64,000 nucleotides of DNA from Saturnia japonica (GCA_033032175.1 CM065319.1:17953018-18017017), one strand, 5' to 3'; shown: positions 21,684 through 31,167, numbered from the stretch's first letter. The notes: generated from the letters alone by a model not told the origin. Numbers and translations are program-made.

Positions 21684-24419
21684 TCATCGGGATCGGTAAA
21701 GATGTAAGCGGGTGGCGTTTGGGACTGGAACGTAATTCGCGGCGGCTTGGATCAAGGGATTCGCGTGATTTGACGCGGTGTCAAAGTAAGATCGTGAGAG
21801 GTATTTGATGTAAGACTCGATCGAGGGGAGTTTCATATCTCTATGAAGGTCTACCTGACGAACGAACCAGGGGGCGTTATTGATTTTACGTAGTACTCGA
21901 GTTTGAAGGACTTGGAATTTGTGTATGTTCAATTTTGACATATGTGAGAATGCGGCGCAGCTATATGTCATAATCGGACGTATGCACATTTTGTAGAGAG
22001 TAAGCTTATGTCTCAGGGACATTTTGCTTATGATCAGGGGCTGTAATCGACTTATGGCCATTGCGGCTGTTTTACACACGGCACGGACATGAGAATCAAA
22101 GGTAAGTTTTCTATCGAAGGTCACACCGAGATATTTAGTCTTGGTGGCCCAGGGGATATTGTCTTTGAAGAGTTTGAGTTTTTTGACACTCTCAGGGTGC
22201 ACTTTTCGACTAGGATCAAAGATAATCGCGGCGCTCTTCGAGGGGTTGACGGCTATGCGCCATTTGGTGTACCATTTACCGAGAGTGGTGACTGCGCGTT
22301 GGACTCTGTGTCTGAGCCTAAGTCTGTTCCTATTCGACGCGTAGATGACTGTGTCGTCAGCGTATAGACCTACCTGGACCCTAGGAGGACGAGGTAGGTC
22401 ACTGACATACAGATTGAAGAGACAAGGCGCCAGAATGGAGCCTTGCGGGACGCCCGAGCGTATGGGGTGGGCTGTGGAGAGTACACTTTCCGCTCGGTAG
22501 CGGAAGGTGCGGTCGGTGAGGTAGTCGCGGATAATGTGAACTAACCTATCTGGGACTTGTAACTGGTGTAGCTTGTGGACTAGTCCGGCGTGCCAGACCT
22601 TGTCGAAGGCCTTGGCGACGTCGAAGAAGACCGCGAGCGTACGGTATGGAGGATCTTTCGCGAAGTTAGTCGCTATGTGCTCCGTGAGGCGTTGCACCTG
22701 GTGCGTACACGAGTGTCGAGCGCGGAACCCGAACTGTTCCGGTGGATATAGATTTTTCTCGTCTATCACGGTTTTGAGACGGTTCAGAAGGAGCCGCTCG
22801 TAGATTTTACCTAAGGTATTCAAGAGACTGATCGGGCGATAGCTGTCGGGAAGCGATGCTTTTTTGCCGGGTTTATGTATCCCTATGACTATGGCCGTTT
22901 TCCAGGCGGCTGGGAAATGGCAGTGGGCGATGTTTACATTGAATATGCAAACCAAGAGTGCTATGAGGTGATCAGGAAGAAGTTTGAGTACTTCGTTCCG
23001 GATCCCGTCAGGACCGGGAGATTTTTTGAGCTTAAGGCCTTTTGAGTTAATGACGGAACATACTTCGTCAGATGTGACCGTAGTTAGAGTATCCGCGGGT
23101 GGGACCGAACTGAGTTCCTGTACCGAGGATTCGATTGTGTTGACATGTACGGCGTCTATGTTGTCGCAGTTTGGAGAGCACTGGCTCTCCAAGCTTGCGG
23201 CAAGACACTCCGCTTTATCTTCGCTATCGAACGCGAGTGGGAGGCCCGGGCCTCTTTCGAGGGGTGGTAGTTGGGAGGAGTGTTCTATTTTTAAAGATCT
23301 GGCTAACTTCCAGTATGTGAGATGGGACGGTCTGAGACCCTCTATGAGGTTGTCCCAGCTGTGACCTCTGTATTCAGTGATGCGAGCTTTGAACTCTCTT
23401 TGTAATGCGCGTAACCGTGCGCAGTTTTCCCTGGACGGGAATGAGTCGTGAGCGCGTGTCGCGGCGTTCTTTTCCGTCTTTAACGCTCGCAGGTCGGCAG
23501 GGAGTATAAAGCGGCGATCGCTCACCGTTTTGACCTCTCTCGAGGCCTCTCTGATGCTGACCTGGAGGTGGTCAACGAGGGAATCGATCGCTAAGTCGGC
23601 GTCTGCGGCCGACTGCAGTACGTCAGGGACCCTATCTAGGCTGTCCGAGGACGGCCTGTCCGCGAGTAAGTGCTTGAGTTTCGCGTAGTCAACCACCTGG
23701 ACGGACGGAGGACTATGGTCGGAGGGATGTCCTAGTCGGAGGATGACCGGGCGGTGATCGGAGTCGAGTTCGTGTACGACTTCTAAAAGTTGTAACCGAA
23801 GCTCGATACCTTTCAATAGAGCCACATCAAGGACTGTCGGACGACAGTGATCCTGAAAGTGGGTGGGTTCGGAGGGAGCTAACACGTCAAAGTTCATGTC
23901 ATTGCATAGCTGATTGAGTATACTCCCGTTACGGGAGTCTCTCGAACTGTTAAAGCAAGTGTGACCGCTGTTGAGGTCGCCTGCTATGATTACGGAGGGA
24001 CCGAGTGAAAAGAGTGCCTCCAGATCGGACCGGAGGAGTCTTTTCGATGGTGAAAGATATGCGGATACGATTATGATTGACGGGTGGTCAGTCATACCTA
24101 GTCTACATATAGAAACTTCCAAATTGGTAAGTTCAGGAGGGTCAATTCGCATACAGTATAGTGAACGTTTGTAGTAAATGAGAGTGCCGCCTCCTTGGGT
24201 AACACGGTCATTTCTAATAATGTTATAGTTAGCGACCTTAGGGTTGCGCCTACTAGGTTTTAGAAGTGTTTCTTGTACGAGAAACACATCTAACTGACGC
24301 TCAACTAGGAAGTTAGCCACGAGATCACGCTGAGAAGCAAGGTTCCTAGCGTTAAAGAAGGCAATGTTAATTCCTTTCGGTTTTAACTTATCCATTGGAA
24401 GGCTTTCGGTTTGCGGCAT
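21684..24419 (-). CDS. Jockey-type LINE ORF2: endonuclease-reverse transcriptase
   Basis: A 911-codon open frame for target-primed reverse transcription. The APE-type endonuclease occupies roughly residues 1-225, with VQETLL (about 50), AGDLNSGH (about 146) and DSDHRPV (about 220). The reverse transcriptase spans about 440-720: SPGPDGIRNEVLK, RPISLLNTLGKIYERLL, FDVAKAFDKVWH, SGVPQGSILAPCLFN and the catalytic YADD (YADDTVIYAS). No RNase H domain follows, as in the Jockey clade. No internal stop is present. Comparison with the copy at 1-608 indicates a 1-base change near 21710 that replaces the proper Arg/Pro-rich tail; the tail still reads in another frame down to a stop at 21518-21520. The start overlaps the end of ORF1 (24388), as usual for these elements. 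It is probably close to functional except for the C-terminal shift. Confidence 0.93.
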   Translation of the reverse strand: MPQTESLPMDKLKPKGINIAFFNARNLASQRDLVANFLVERQLDVFLVQETLLKPSRRNPKVANYNIIRNDRVTQGGGTLIYYKRSLYCMRIDPPELTNLEVSICRLGMTDHPSIIIVSAYLSPSKRLLRSDLEALFSLGPSVIIAGDLNSGHTCFNSSRDSRNGSILNQLCNDMNFDVLAPSEPTHFQDHCRPTVLDVALLKGIELRLQLLEVVHELDSDHRPVILRLGHPSDHSPPSVQVVDYAKLKHLLADRPSSDSLDRVPDVLQSAADADLAIDSLVDHLQVSIREASREVKTVSDRRFILPADLRALKTEKNAATRAHDSFPSRENCARLRALQREFKARITEYRGHSWDNLIEGLRPSHLTYWKLARSLKIEHSSQLPPLERGPGLPLAFDSEDKAECLAASLESQCSPNCDNIDAVHVNTIESSVQELSSVPPADTLTTVTSDEVCSVINSKGLKLKKSPGPDGIRNEVLKLLPDHLIALLVCIFNVNIAHCHFPAAWKTAIVIGIHKPGKKASLPDSYRPISLLNTLGKIYERLLLNRLKTVIDEKNLYPPEQFGFRARHSCTHQVQRLTEHIATNFAKDPPYRTLAVFFDVAKAFDKVWHAGLVHKLHQLQVPDRLVHIIRDYLTDRTFRYRAESVLSTAHPIRSGVPQGSILAPCLFNLYVSDLPRPPRVQVGLYADDTVIYASNRNRLRLRHRVQRAVTTLGKWYTKWRIAVNPSKSAAIIFDPSRKVHPESVKKLKLFKDNIPWATKTKYLGVTFDRKLTFDSHVRAVCKTAAMAISRLQPLIISKMSLRHKLTLYKMCIRPIMTYSCAAFSHMSKLNIHKFQVLQTRVLRKINNAPWFVRQVDLHRDMKLPSIESYIKYLSRSYFDTASNHANPLIQAAANYVPVPNATRLHLYRSR

Positions 24420-24618
24420 CGAGGTCTAGACGGTGTATCGTCTCCGATAGCCGGGGGAATTTCCACACGGTCATTATGCAACCGTGTTCGTTGAGATAGT
24501 CGACGTATGCGCCGACTTCCGTGACGCTGTGCTCTCGGAGCAACAGGGCAATAAGGACAACGTCCGATGGAGGAGGAGAACCGCGTGGAGCGGAGGTTTG
24601 AGCAGCCATAAGAGGCTG
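24388..24618 (-). pseudogene. Jockey-type LINE ORF1, C-terminal remnant
   Basis: An open frame of about 76 codons that runs from the edge of the adjacent repeat and ends at 24388, overlapping the ORF2 start. Its position is right for the end of ORF1 (the nucleic-acid-binding Gag-like protein). The expected CCHC zinc knuckles are not in the retained part, so the middle of ORF1 is missing, probably deleted when the nested material entered. The frame continues upstream into the repeat by chance, up to 24723. Confidence 0.55.
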
Positions 24619-25191
24619 TGTTAGTGGCGAGGGGGTCCGGGGGGTGCAATAATGCACGACCGCTTGAGGCGCCGGGTCTTCAATGAAAGTCGATATCTTG
24701 TTGATTGTTCGCAGGACGACCAAAGCTTTCTTCTTGTAGTTACTCGTTGCTTGTACTTGTAGACTCGTTGAATTGCACCGTGCCCAATACGGCCCTTCTT
24801 CGAGCTTCAGTGGTTCGAGGAATGACCGTAAAGAGAGCCCCGTTTTATTCCGTGTTTATTTCGTGTTTTAACTTTACTTTGGTTGTCCTGTTAAACTCTT
24901 TATATTTCCCTCATTATATATTTTATGTACACATGTCATATATCAAAATGTTCCTCTTTGAATTACCTATCCATTACATATTCACTTATAATATACATTA
25001 CGTATACATTCCGTACATAAGCCAAAAACAATGTAAATTACGGGCGACATCACTATTTTCCGCTCGAAAAATCTCTATAATATTCGATATACTTACTCTA
25101 TTGGCTTACTCTATATATTAATCTATTTTATGTTAGTTATATTTTCACATATGTGACACACAATACATAATCGTTTATATACATCTTAACA
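24619..25191 (-). repeat. ~570-bp repeat, copy 1 (LTR-like or LINE 3' UTR)
   Basis: 573 bp, nearly identical to 30599-31167 in the same orientation. On the minus strand it begins TGTTAAGATG and ends CACTAACA, so it has the TG...CA ends of an LTR. It has a TATAAAG box and AATAAA about 50 bases further, an LTR-like layout. However, it starts exactly where the 3' tail (AAT-rich) of the CR1-like LINE ends. It could therefore also be that LINE's distal 3' UTR, with copy 2 a 5'-truncated insertion. No target duplication was found for either copy. Confidence 0.8.
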
Positions 25192-28121
25192 TTATATTAT
25201 TATTATATTTGGTAAGACACACTAGCAGCTAATTAGCTGATGCGTGCGTATCAAATAGCTTGGAGATATCTTCCTTGTCCAATCTGCTTTTAAAGGAGGT
25301 TATGGTAGGAGCCATCACAACTTTTTCTGGAAGTTTGTTCCATGCTGTGACCACTCTGTTAGGCAAGAACTGCTTCATTGGGTTTCTTTTTGCTGGGAAT
25401 TCCCAAAGTTTCAAGGGATGACCTCGTAGGTGTTTATTTTCATTTGACTTAAACATATCTTTAAGGCTGGGCACATCGTAATAATTAGTGAGGATTTTAT
25501 AAGTTTCGATTAACCTGCCCCTTTGTCTACGGTGTTCTAGTGTGGTAAGGCCAAGGTTTATGAGGCGCTGTTCATAGGGTAAGTTATGCATTGCATACAC
25601 CATCTTAGTAGCCCTTCTCTGTACATTTTCAATGAGCTTAATGTCTTTTTTGAAGTAGGGATCCCAGATAATATAAGCATGTTCAAGAAGTGGTCTAATA
25701 TAGGTCTTGTATAACTTTATAAAAGTTTTAGCTGTTAGGAATTTAAATGCCTTGCGAATGATATAAAGGATCGAATTAGTTTTCTTCACAACCCCAAGCA
25801 CATGAGTTCCCCATTTAAGATCTTTGGATACTGTAACTCCCAAGTCCCTTTGTGTTTCAACTGCGGTTAATTGTTCACCACCAAGATAGTATATCTGACA
25901 AGGATTATTACTACCAATGTGTAGCACGGAGCACTTATTCACATTTAAAGTTAGAAGCCAGTCATGAGTCCACTTAAAAATCGCATTAAGGTCATTCTGT
26001 ATAGCTCGCCAGTTGCTTCGAGGGTTAGCAAAAAATTTGGTATCATCAGCAAAAAGCGAAAAAGGTAGTTGCAGAGTACTTTTCAAGTCTGAGAGGAACA
26101 AGATAAAGAGCAATGGACCAAGCACCGAACCTTGAGGAACGCCACTGAGGACACTTCGCGGATCGGACATGACTTCGCCAATGCGCACCCGAAACGTTCT
26201 ACCAGAAAGGAAGTCGCATATCCAGGCTAAAATGCTTCCACGTATGCCAAGGTGTTCCAATTTATGTATGAGGCGTTTCAGAGGAACACGGTCAAATGCC
26301 TTCTCATAATCCAAGTAAATGATATCTGTTGGCTGTCCATTACTATGGTTCCGTGTCCACTCGTTTAAGCAATTTAGTAAATTGGTTGTAACAGATCGTT
26401 TTGGGATGAAACCATGCTGCTCATCCAGGGTAATCTTTTCATGTATTAGAAATTCTCTTATGTGGCAAGCTATCATCATCTCCATGGTTTTGCACAATAC
26501 ACTGGTCAAACTTATGGGCCTATAATTGACGGGCAGTAATTTATTTCCTTTTTTATAAATCGGTACTACATTTGCCGTTTTCCAGTCAGCTGGCACTATT
26601 CCATCCTTCAGAGATTTGTTCATCATTTTCGCTATTTCGTCGCTTAGAGCTCCTGAGCATTTTTTCAATACCACTGAGGGTATGTCGTCTGGCCCTGATG
26701 CTGTAGTATCACTGAAGCTAGATAACTTCTTTCTTACTAAGTCTCCAGTAATACTTAAGTCTTGAATAGCGTTTATGACTCTAGGAACGTTGATATTGGG
26801 CATCGGTCCATCAGGCTCGTTGACAAAGTTCAATTTAAACTGATCAGTGAAGGCTTCGGCAATTAGTTCAGGCTTCATAACAAGTTCATTTGAGACATTT
26901 TTTATTACGTTAGGGATGCAGATTTTAGAGTTCAGTTGTTTTCTTATGTAACTGTAAAAAGCCTTAGGACCTGAGTCTATAATAGTTGATTCAAAAGTGG
27001 TTCTTCTGTTTCTAGATAGACTAATAATTTTGTTATTGACCTTTCTATATTCTTTATATGAGTGTTCATTTTGATCAATTCTATAATTATTCCACAGTAC
27101 TTTTTTCAGTTTAGTTAACTTGACTATATCTTTGTTAATCCAGGGTTTGTTGGTGCAATGTTTATTATATATTTTCTTTTTTGGTATAAAATTATCTACT
27201 GCGTAAAGGAATTGGTTTTTAAAAGTGAACCACACATCGTCTACAGATTCTTCTACTATATTCAAATTATTTGCAAAATACAGAGATAATTTATCGTAGT
27301 CTGCTTTGAAATAGTCATATTGAATGGTATTTCGATTTTCATTAGTTTTAGTGCTGGTACTGATTACTTGCATTGTAGCAGTGATAACAAAATGATCACT
27401 TTTACCTATTGGAGGGTGATATTCAATATCACATATTAATGAGTCATCATTGCATAATATAAGGTCCAAAAGTGACTCTTCTTGGTTTCGTTTCCTGGTA
27501 ATTTGCGTTATAAGTTGGTTTAAGTTGCTGTTCGAATACATACTAACAAAATTTTCGCAGAGACTGCCATAACCATGAGTTTTGTAAAGAGGCCATTTTA
27601 TCATTGGTAAGTTAAAATCTCCTGCAATGACTACAGTATTTTCAGATGCAGCTTTTCCAATGGTATTAAAAAGAATCTCATCCAATTCAGAAAGAGACCC
27701 TGAGGGCGGCCTGTATACACAAGCCATAAGTAAGGTAAGTTCTCTGTATTGAATATCAAGCCATAGTGCTTCGACCATATTATTTTGATATGTGCTATTA
27801 ACTTTAGATATAATAGTTGATCCATTTATTATATTAGCAACATATATAGCTACACCTCCACATTTTTTACTATCTCTGTCTAAGCGATATAGTATGTAAC
27901 CAGGTATGTTAATAATACTGTTTGGTATTGAGGAGTGTAAATGTGTTTCGGTTACTAGAATAAAAACAGGCTTATAGCTGTTAACCTCAAGAAGAAATAA
28001 ATCGAATTTAGCCGTTAGGGATGCCAGGTTTGTATAAAAAAGGAGCAGTTCAGAGACCACAACACTGTTTAGTTTTTTGTGATACTCACAATCCTGGGAA
28101 CTTTGTTTATATATTTAATGG
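25192..28121 (-). mobile_element. CR1-like LINE nested in the Jockey-type LINE
   Basis: A second, unrelated non-LTR retrotransposon interrupting ORF1 of the outer LINE. It consists of one long ORF2 plus a short 3' segment with an ATA/AAT-rich run (25192-25209 on the plus strand). There is no ORF1 and no methionine codon at the start of the frame, so the copy is 5'-truncated. Its 5' junction with the outer ORF1 lies near 28122. Confidence 0.8.
25229..28060 (-). CDS. CR1-like LINE endonuclease-reverse transcriptase
   Basis: A 943-codon uninterrupted frame; the coordinates start at a GTG because the copy is 5'-truncated and the frame is already open upstream to about 28105. The APE endonuclease shows TETHLHSS (about 37), AGDFNLPMIKW (about 145) and GKSDHFVI (about 218). 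The reverse transcriptase shows GPDDIPSVVLKK, YRPISLTSVLCKTMEMM, YLDYEKAFDRVP, SGVPQGSVLGPLLF and the catalytic FADD (FADDTKFF). The C-terminal region has IRPLLEHA, VQRRATKM and RVVTAWNKLPEKVV, the arrangement typical of CR1 and its relatives. There is no RNase H. With no stop or frameshift over 2.8 kb this insertion must be young. It cannot be autonomous in the usual sense if ORF1 is required. Confidence 0.92.
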   Translation of the reverse strand: MVSELLLFYTNLASLTAKFDLFLLEVNSYKPVFILVTETHLHSSIPNSIINIPGYILYRLDRDSKKCGGVAIYVANIINGSTIISKVNSTYQNNMVEALWLDIQYRELTLLMACVYRPPSGSLSELDEILFNTIGKAASENTVVIAGDFNLPMIKWPLYKTHGYGSLCENFVSMYSNSNLNQLITQITRKRNQEESLLDLILCNDDSLICDIEYHPPIGKSDHFVITATMQVISTSTKTNENRNTIQYDYFKADYDKLSLYFANNLNIVEESVDDVWFTFKNQFLYAVDNFIPKKKIYNKHCTNKPWINKDIVKLTKLKKVLWNNYRIDQNEHSYKEYRKVNNKIISLSRNRRTTFESTIIDSGPKAFYSYIRKQLNSKICIPNVIKNVSNELVMKPELIAEAFTDQFKLNFVNEPDGPMPNINVPRVINAIQDLSITGDLVRKKLSSFSDTTASGPDDIPSVVLKKCSGALSDEIAKMMNKSLKDGIVPADWKTANVVPIYKKGNKLLPVNYRPISLTSVLCKTMEMMIACHIREFLIHEKITLDEQHGFIPKRSVTTNLLNCLNEWTRNHSNGQPTDIIYLDYEKAFDRVPLKRLIHKLEHLGIRGSILAWICDFLSGRTFRVRIGEVMSDPRSVLSGVPQGSVLGPLLFILFLSDLKSTLQLPFSLFADDTKFFANPRSNWRAIQNDLNAIFKWTHDWLLTLNVNKCSVLHIGSNNPCQIYYLGGEQLTAVETQRDLGVTVSKDLKWGTHVLGVVKKTNSILYIIRKAFKFLTAKTFIKLYKTYIRPLLEHAYIIWDPYFKKDIKLIENVQRRATKMVYAMHNLPYEQRLINLGLTTLEHRRQRGRLIETYKILTNYYDVPSLKDMFKSNENKHLRGHPLKLWEFPAKRNPMKQFLPNRVVTAWNKLPEKVVMAPTITSFKSRLDKEDISKLFDTHASAN

Positions 28122-29009
28122 TCAGGTCTTTCTCACCTTTCTCAACCCGTTCAGTGTGTACGTATAGTACGCTAGTTTTTTCTCCGTGAGGAGCCTAGTG
28201 AGGTCTCGGTGGGCGTCCGACGTGCTCACCGAGACTTGTATGCCCGTGGCGATGCTGCGGGCTTTCGTGTAGGGGATTTTTGAGAGTCTAATATTGGACT
28301 CTAACTTTGTCCAGGCGGCTTTGTCCTGGACTATAACGGGCGGGGGGCGGGTTTTCCTCCCGGGAGGGCCTGCCGCGGGCGCGGGTGCGGACGCGGGGCG
28401 CGTGGGAGACGAGGAAATGGGGGTGCGCGCGTCGAGATCCGGTCTCGGTGCTTTTGGGGCCCTGTCTTCGTTGCTGTTAGCGGCGCGTTTAGTTTTTCTA
28501 GATACGACGGTGGTAAAACCGTCGTCATCGTTGGCAACGGGCCGGATGTTGGGGATTGTTTGATCCATCTGATTCGGATCAGTGGATACGGGAGACTCTA
28601 CAGGGAGAGCTGCGAAGGAGTTATGCACGGGAAGTGCTTTGCCTGCAAGCGTATCGGAGCGCCTTCCGCGGGGAATAGAGTTTCGCGAGTTAGAGCGGGA
28701 GGGGCGGCGCGCACCATGGCCTTTGGACAGAATGTCTTCAGGTGTAGGTACGGCGGGGTTTAAGTATGGCGCGGCGACGATGGATGCAGCGGCGGTGGGA
28801 ACGTTGGCGGTGGGCGCGTTGGCGGATATGGACGCGACGGCGGATGTAGACGCGACGGCGGTGGGTTCGGAGTCGACTAGCTCGTATGTCGCACCGGGAG
28901 TTACTTTGAGTGTGGCTGTGTACTCGGCGTACAAGTCAGGGACTCGGAGCTTCATAAAGTTGAAGACCTTATGAAGCTCATATTCGTGCACTGTTATTTC
29001 TTTTGCCAT
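28122..29009 (-). pseudogene. Jockey-type LINE ORF1, N-terminal part
   Basis: 295 codons from ATG 29009. The N-terminus is followed by a long Ala/Ser/Thr/Pro-rich and then basic low-complexity stretch (residues ~50-215). A structured region follows (about 225-290: AAWTKLESNIRLSKI, YTKARSIATGIQVS, LTRLLTEKKLAYYTYTL) that resembles the domain preceding the CCHC knuckles in Jockey ORF1 proteins. It ends abruptly after LRKVR at the junction with the nested LINE, so the zinc-knuckle part is gone. In an intact element ORF1 binds the element RNA and helps nuclear or telomere targeting. Here it is truncated and presumably dead. Confidence 0.75.
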
Positions 29010-29928
29010 CCCCCTGGTGGTTGGGGGGGCGGGGGAGTGAATTTAAGAAACCTCCCTGCCTGGAGGGCAGGGGGGTACGTCAAATGAGTTTAACGGGCTC
29101 CTCGAGCCCGGAGCAATGAGACCTGTGTGTCACGGTGTAATGACGCACAGGAAAGGACCTATTGTTTCCCTAGGGGAGTCCCTAGCAGTCTCGTGGCAGA
29201 GGACGCAGACCGGTAAAACCGCGGCTCCGCCCAAACAACCACGATTATGGAATGGTAAGGATAGGAAGGGTTGGGTAGGAGACACCTGGGGCTTAACTAT
29301 GCAAAAAGGCAAAGGCTAAGATTCCCAGGCCCGTCCGAGTTATCGTTTACCTCAGAAGGAGGTAACCGGAGAGCGCTCGGATCACGCCCCGTTCGTCTTC
29401 GTTAACACCGCTAGGTATCCGACGAACGACCACTAAACGTGGATTTGCGTGTCTTTGAAACAAGATTCGCGCTGAAAAGCGCGTTTGTTGTCGTACTAAG
29501 AAGTACGGTTTTTCGTGTACACCGAAGTGCTACACGAAATGCGCGAGCGAGACGGCGCTATGCGCGCAACGAGTACCCAGATACTCGCTACACAACAATA
29601 ACACCGTCTTCGCTATAAATCGCGGTATGTAAAGGCTTAAAAGACTAGCTTTAAACCGTGTACTTTGAACCGGCAGGCCTAGGACCGGGTCCGTGGATCA
29701 AAGCAAACAAGTCTCAACTAGTCTAAGCAGAGCGCGAAGTTCAATGAAATAGCTTAAAAAACCAGCTTTTAGATTGTGTACTCTGAACCGGCAGGCCTAG
29801 GACCGGGTCCGTGGATCAGAGTAAACACTCGTAAACTAGTTCAAGCAGTAATGAAATAAATTACGAGAGCGATCGAGAGTGCTAACGGACACGTCCGTTC
29901 ACACCAACGGTCGAAATCGGAATCACTC
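29010..29928 (-). promoter_or_regulatory. 5' UTR of the Jockey-type LINE with two 118-bp units
   Basis: About 920 bp between the target duplication and ORF1. It contains two imperfect tandem units with a period of 118 bp (about 29640-29757 and 29758-29875), both holding the block ACCGGCAGGCCTAGGACCGG. Each block is enclosed by a complementary pair: CTTTGA/TCAAAG in unit 1 (29663-29668/29698-29703) and CTCTGA/TCAGAG in unit 2 (29781-29786/29816-29821). LINE 5' UTRs usually carry the internal promoter, so these repeats are candidates for promoter or RNA-structure elements. Confidence 0.65.
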
Positions 29929-29940
29929 CGTAGTACTGCC
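29929..29940. repeat. 12-bp target-site duplication of the Jockey-type LINE (5' side)
   Basis: CGTAGTACTGCC, identical to 20984-20995. Confidence 0.9.
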
Positions 29941-29950
29941 GCCCTCTCCG

Positions 29951-29960
29951 CTATATTTAA
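29951..29960 (-). promoter_or_regulatory. candidate TATA box, upstream half of a split promoter
   Basis: Minus-strand TTAAATATAG in a GC-rich setting. An ATTGGCT (CCAAT-type) motif lies about 70 bases upstream on the same strand (about 30020-30026). Joined across the LINE insertion, it sits about 31-34 bases before the TCAGT at 20982-20978. Confidence 0.4.
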
Positions 29961-30598
29961 CCTCGCCCTTTGCCTCGCAACCGGTCGTGCGATGGATTCC
30001 GTGCGGGCCGTCGCTCAGCCAATGAGCGCGCACGCCCTGTGTGCGGCAGTACCATGAGTCACCATGCCAGATGTTCCGAGTCTGGCATGGTTCATCCTTA
30101 CAACTAGTGAAATTTATACATTTAAACTTACAACTAGCTATATTCTTATTCTAATCGTTTTAAAATACACATATTCACACATATTCAGTTCATATTATTA
30201 TATCTATTCCTAACACGTATTTATAAACCTTATTCCTAACACGTATTATTTCATTTATTTGTTCATTCTATACTATTAGACTATCGTTATTCGCTCGCCC
30301 TGCTCGCTGTCCGCATCAACGTCATTGAGTACTTTTTTATATTAATTAACTATTATAGTTTTTAAACAAAAAGAAGCTATATTCAATGTATATTTTTGTA
30401 ATATTTATCAAATTACCTAACGCGTATTTATGGTTATTATTCTATGAAATAGGAATATTTATTAGTGTTGGGTACGCGTCACTTCCCCTCTGCGTGAGGG
30501 AGGGGGGGGGGTGTGACGTTTCCCCGGTTTGGACGGGCGTTTTGTTGCGCCGGATGCCCGTCTCGTAGACACCGTACGGATGCCAGTGGGCGGCGTGA
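29961..30598. other. host DNA beside the LINE, with a hairpin
   Basis: GC-rich at first, then AT-rich. An inverted repeat CCATGCCAGA...TCTGGCATGG (30062-30071/30081-30090, 9-base loop) is perfect over 10 bp. A G-run lies at about 30503-30514. No coding evidence. Confidence 0.6.
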
Positions 30599-31167
30599 TG
30601 TTAGTGGTGAGGGGGTCCGGGGGGAGCAATAATGCACGATCGCTTGAGGCGCCGGGTCTTCAATGAAAGTCGATATCTTGTTGATTGTTCGCAGGACGAC
30701 CAAAGCTTTCTTCTTGTAGTTACTCGTTGCTTGTACTTGTAGACTCGTTGAATTGCACCGTGCCCAATACGGCCCTTCTTCGAGCTTAAGTGGTTCGAGG
30801 AATGACCGTAAAGAGAGCCCCGTTTTATTTCGTGTTTTAACTTTACTTTTCGCTTTGGTTGCCCTGTTAAACTCTTTATATTTCCCTCATTATATATTTT
30901 ATGTACACATGTCATATATCAAAATGTTCCTCTTTGAATTACCTATCCATTACATATTCACTTATAATATACATTACGTATACATTCCGTACATAAGCCA
31001 AAAACAATGTAATTTACGGGCGACATCACTATTTTCCGCTCGACAAATCTCTATAATATTCGATATACTTACTCTATTGGCTTACTCTATATGTTAATCT
31101 ATTCTATGCTAGTTATATTTTCACATATGTGACACACAATACATAATCGTTTATATACATCTTAACA
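30599..31167 (-). repeat. ~570-bp repeat, copy 2
   Basis: 569 bp, nearly identical to 24619-25191 and in the same orientation, but outside the target duplication of the Jockey-type LINE. The two copies therefore cannot be the LTR pair of one element around it unless a later rearrangement occurred. It is flanked by unrelated sequence on both sides, without a target duplication. Confidence 0.8.

Larger units (their letters stand above)
20996..29928 (-). mobile_element. Jockey-type LINE, full-length with nested insertions
   Basis: Full-length non-LTR retrotransposon on the minus strand: 5' UTR 29928-29010, ORF1 N-terminal part 29009-28122, then foreign DNA (28121-24619), ORF1 C-terminal part, ORF2 and 3' UTR. 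A 22-base poly-A tail is seen as T's at 20996-21017. Exact 12-bp target duplications (20984-20995, 29929-29940) prove the outer limits. The element is markedly more GC-rich than the host DNA. A related 3' fragment lies at 1-1151. Confidence 0.92.

Noticed and set aside
21971..24174. Plus-strand ORFs over the LINE ORF2 (22089, 22141, 22573, 22984, 23971)
   Set aside because: They are antisense shadows of a well supported reverse transcriptase frame in GC-rich DNA.
24705..25121. 138-codon plus-strand ORF, with a relative at 30753-31097
   Set aside because: It lies inside the 570-bp repeat and its relatedness is explained by that repeat; AT-rich codons and no domain.
24619..31167. A complete LTR retrotransposon bounded by the 570-bp repeats
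   Set aside because: The proven 12-bp duplication of the Jockey-type LINE lies between the two copies, there is no gag-pol inside, and no primer site, purine tract or target duplication fits.
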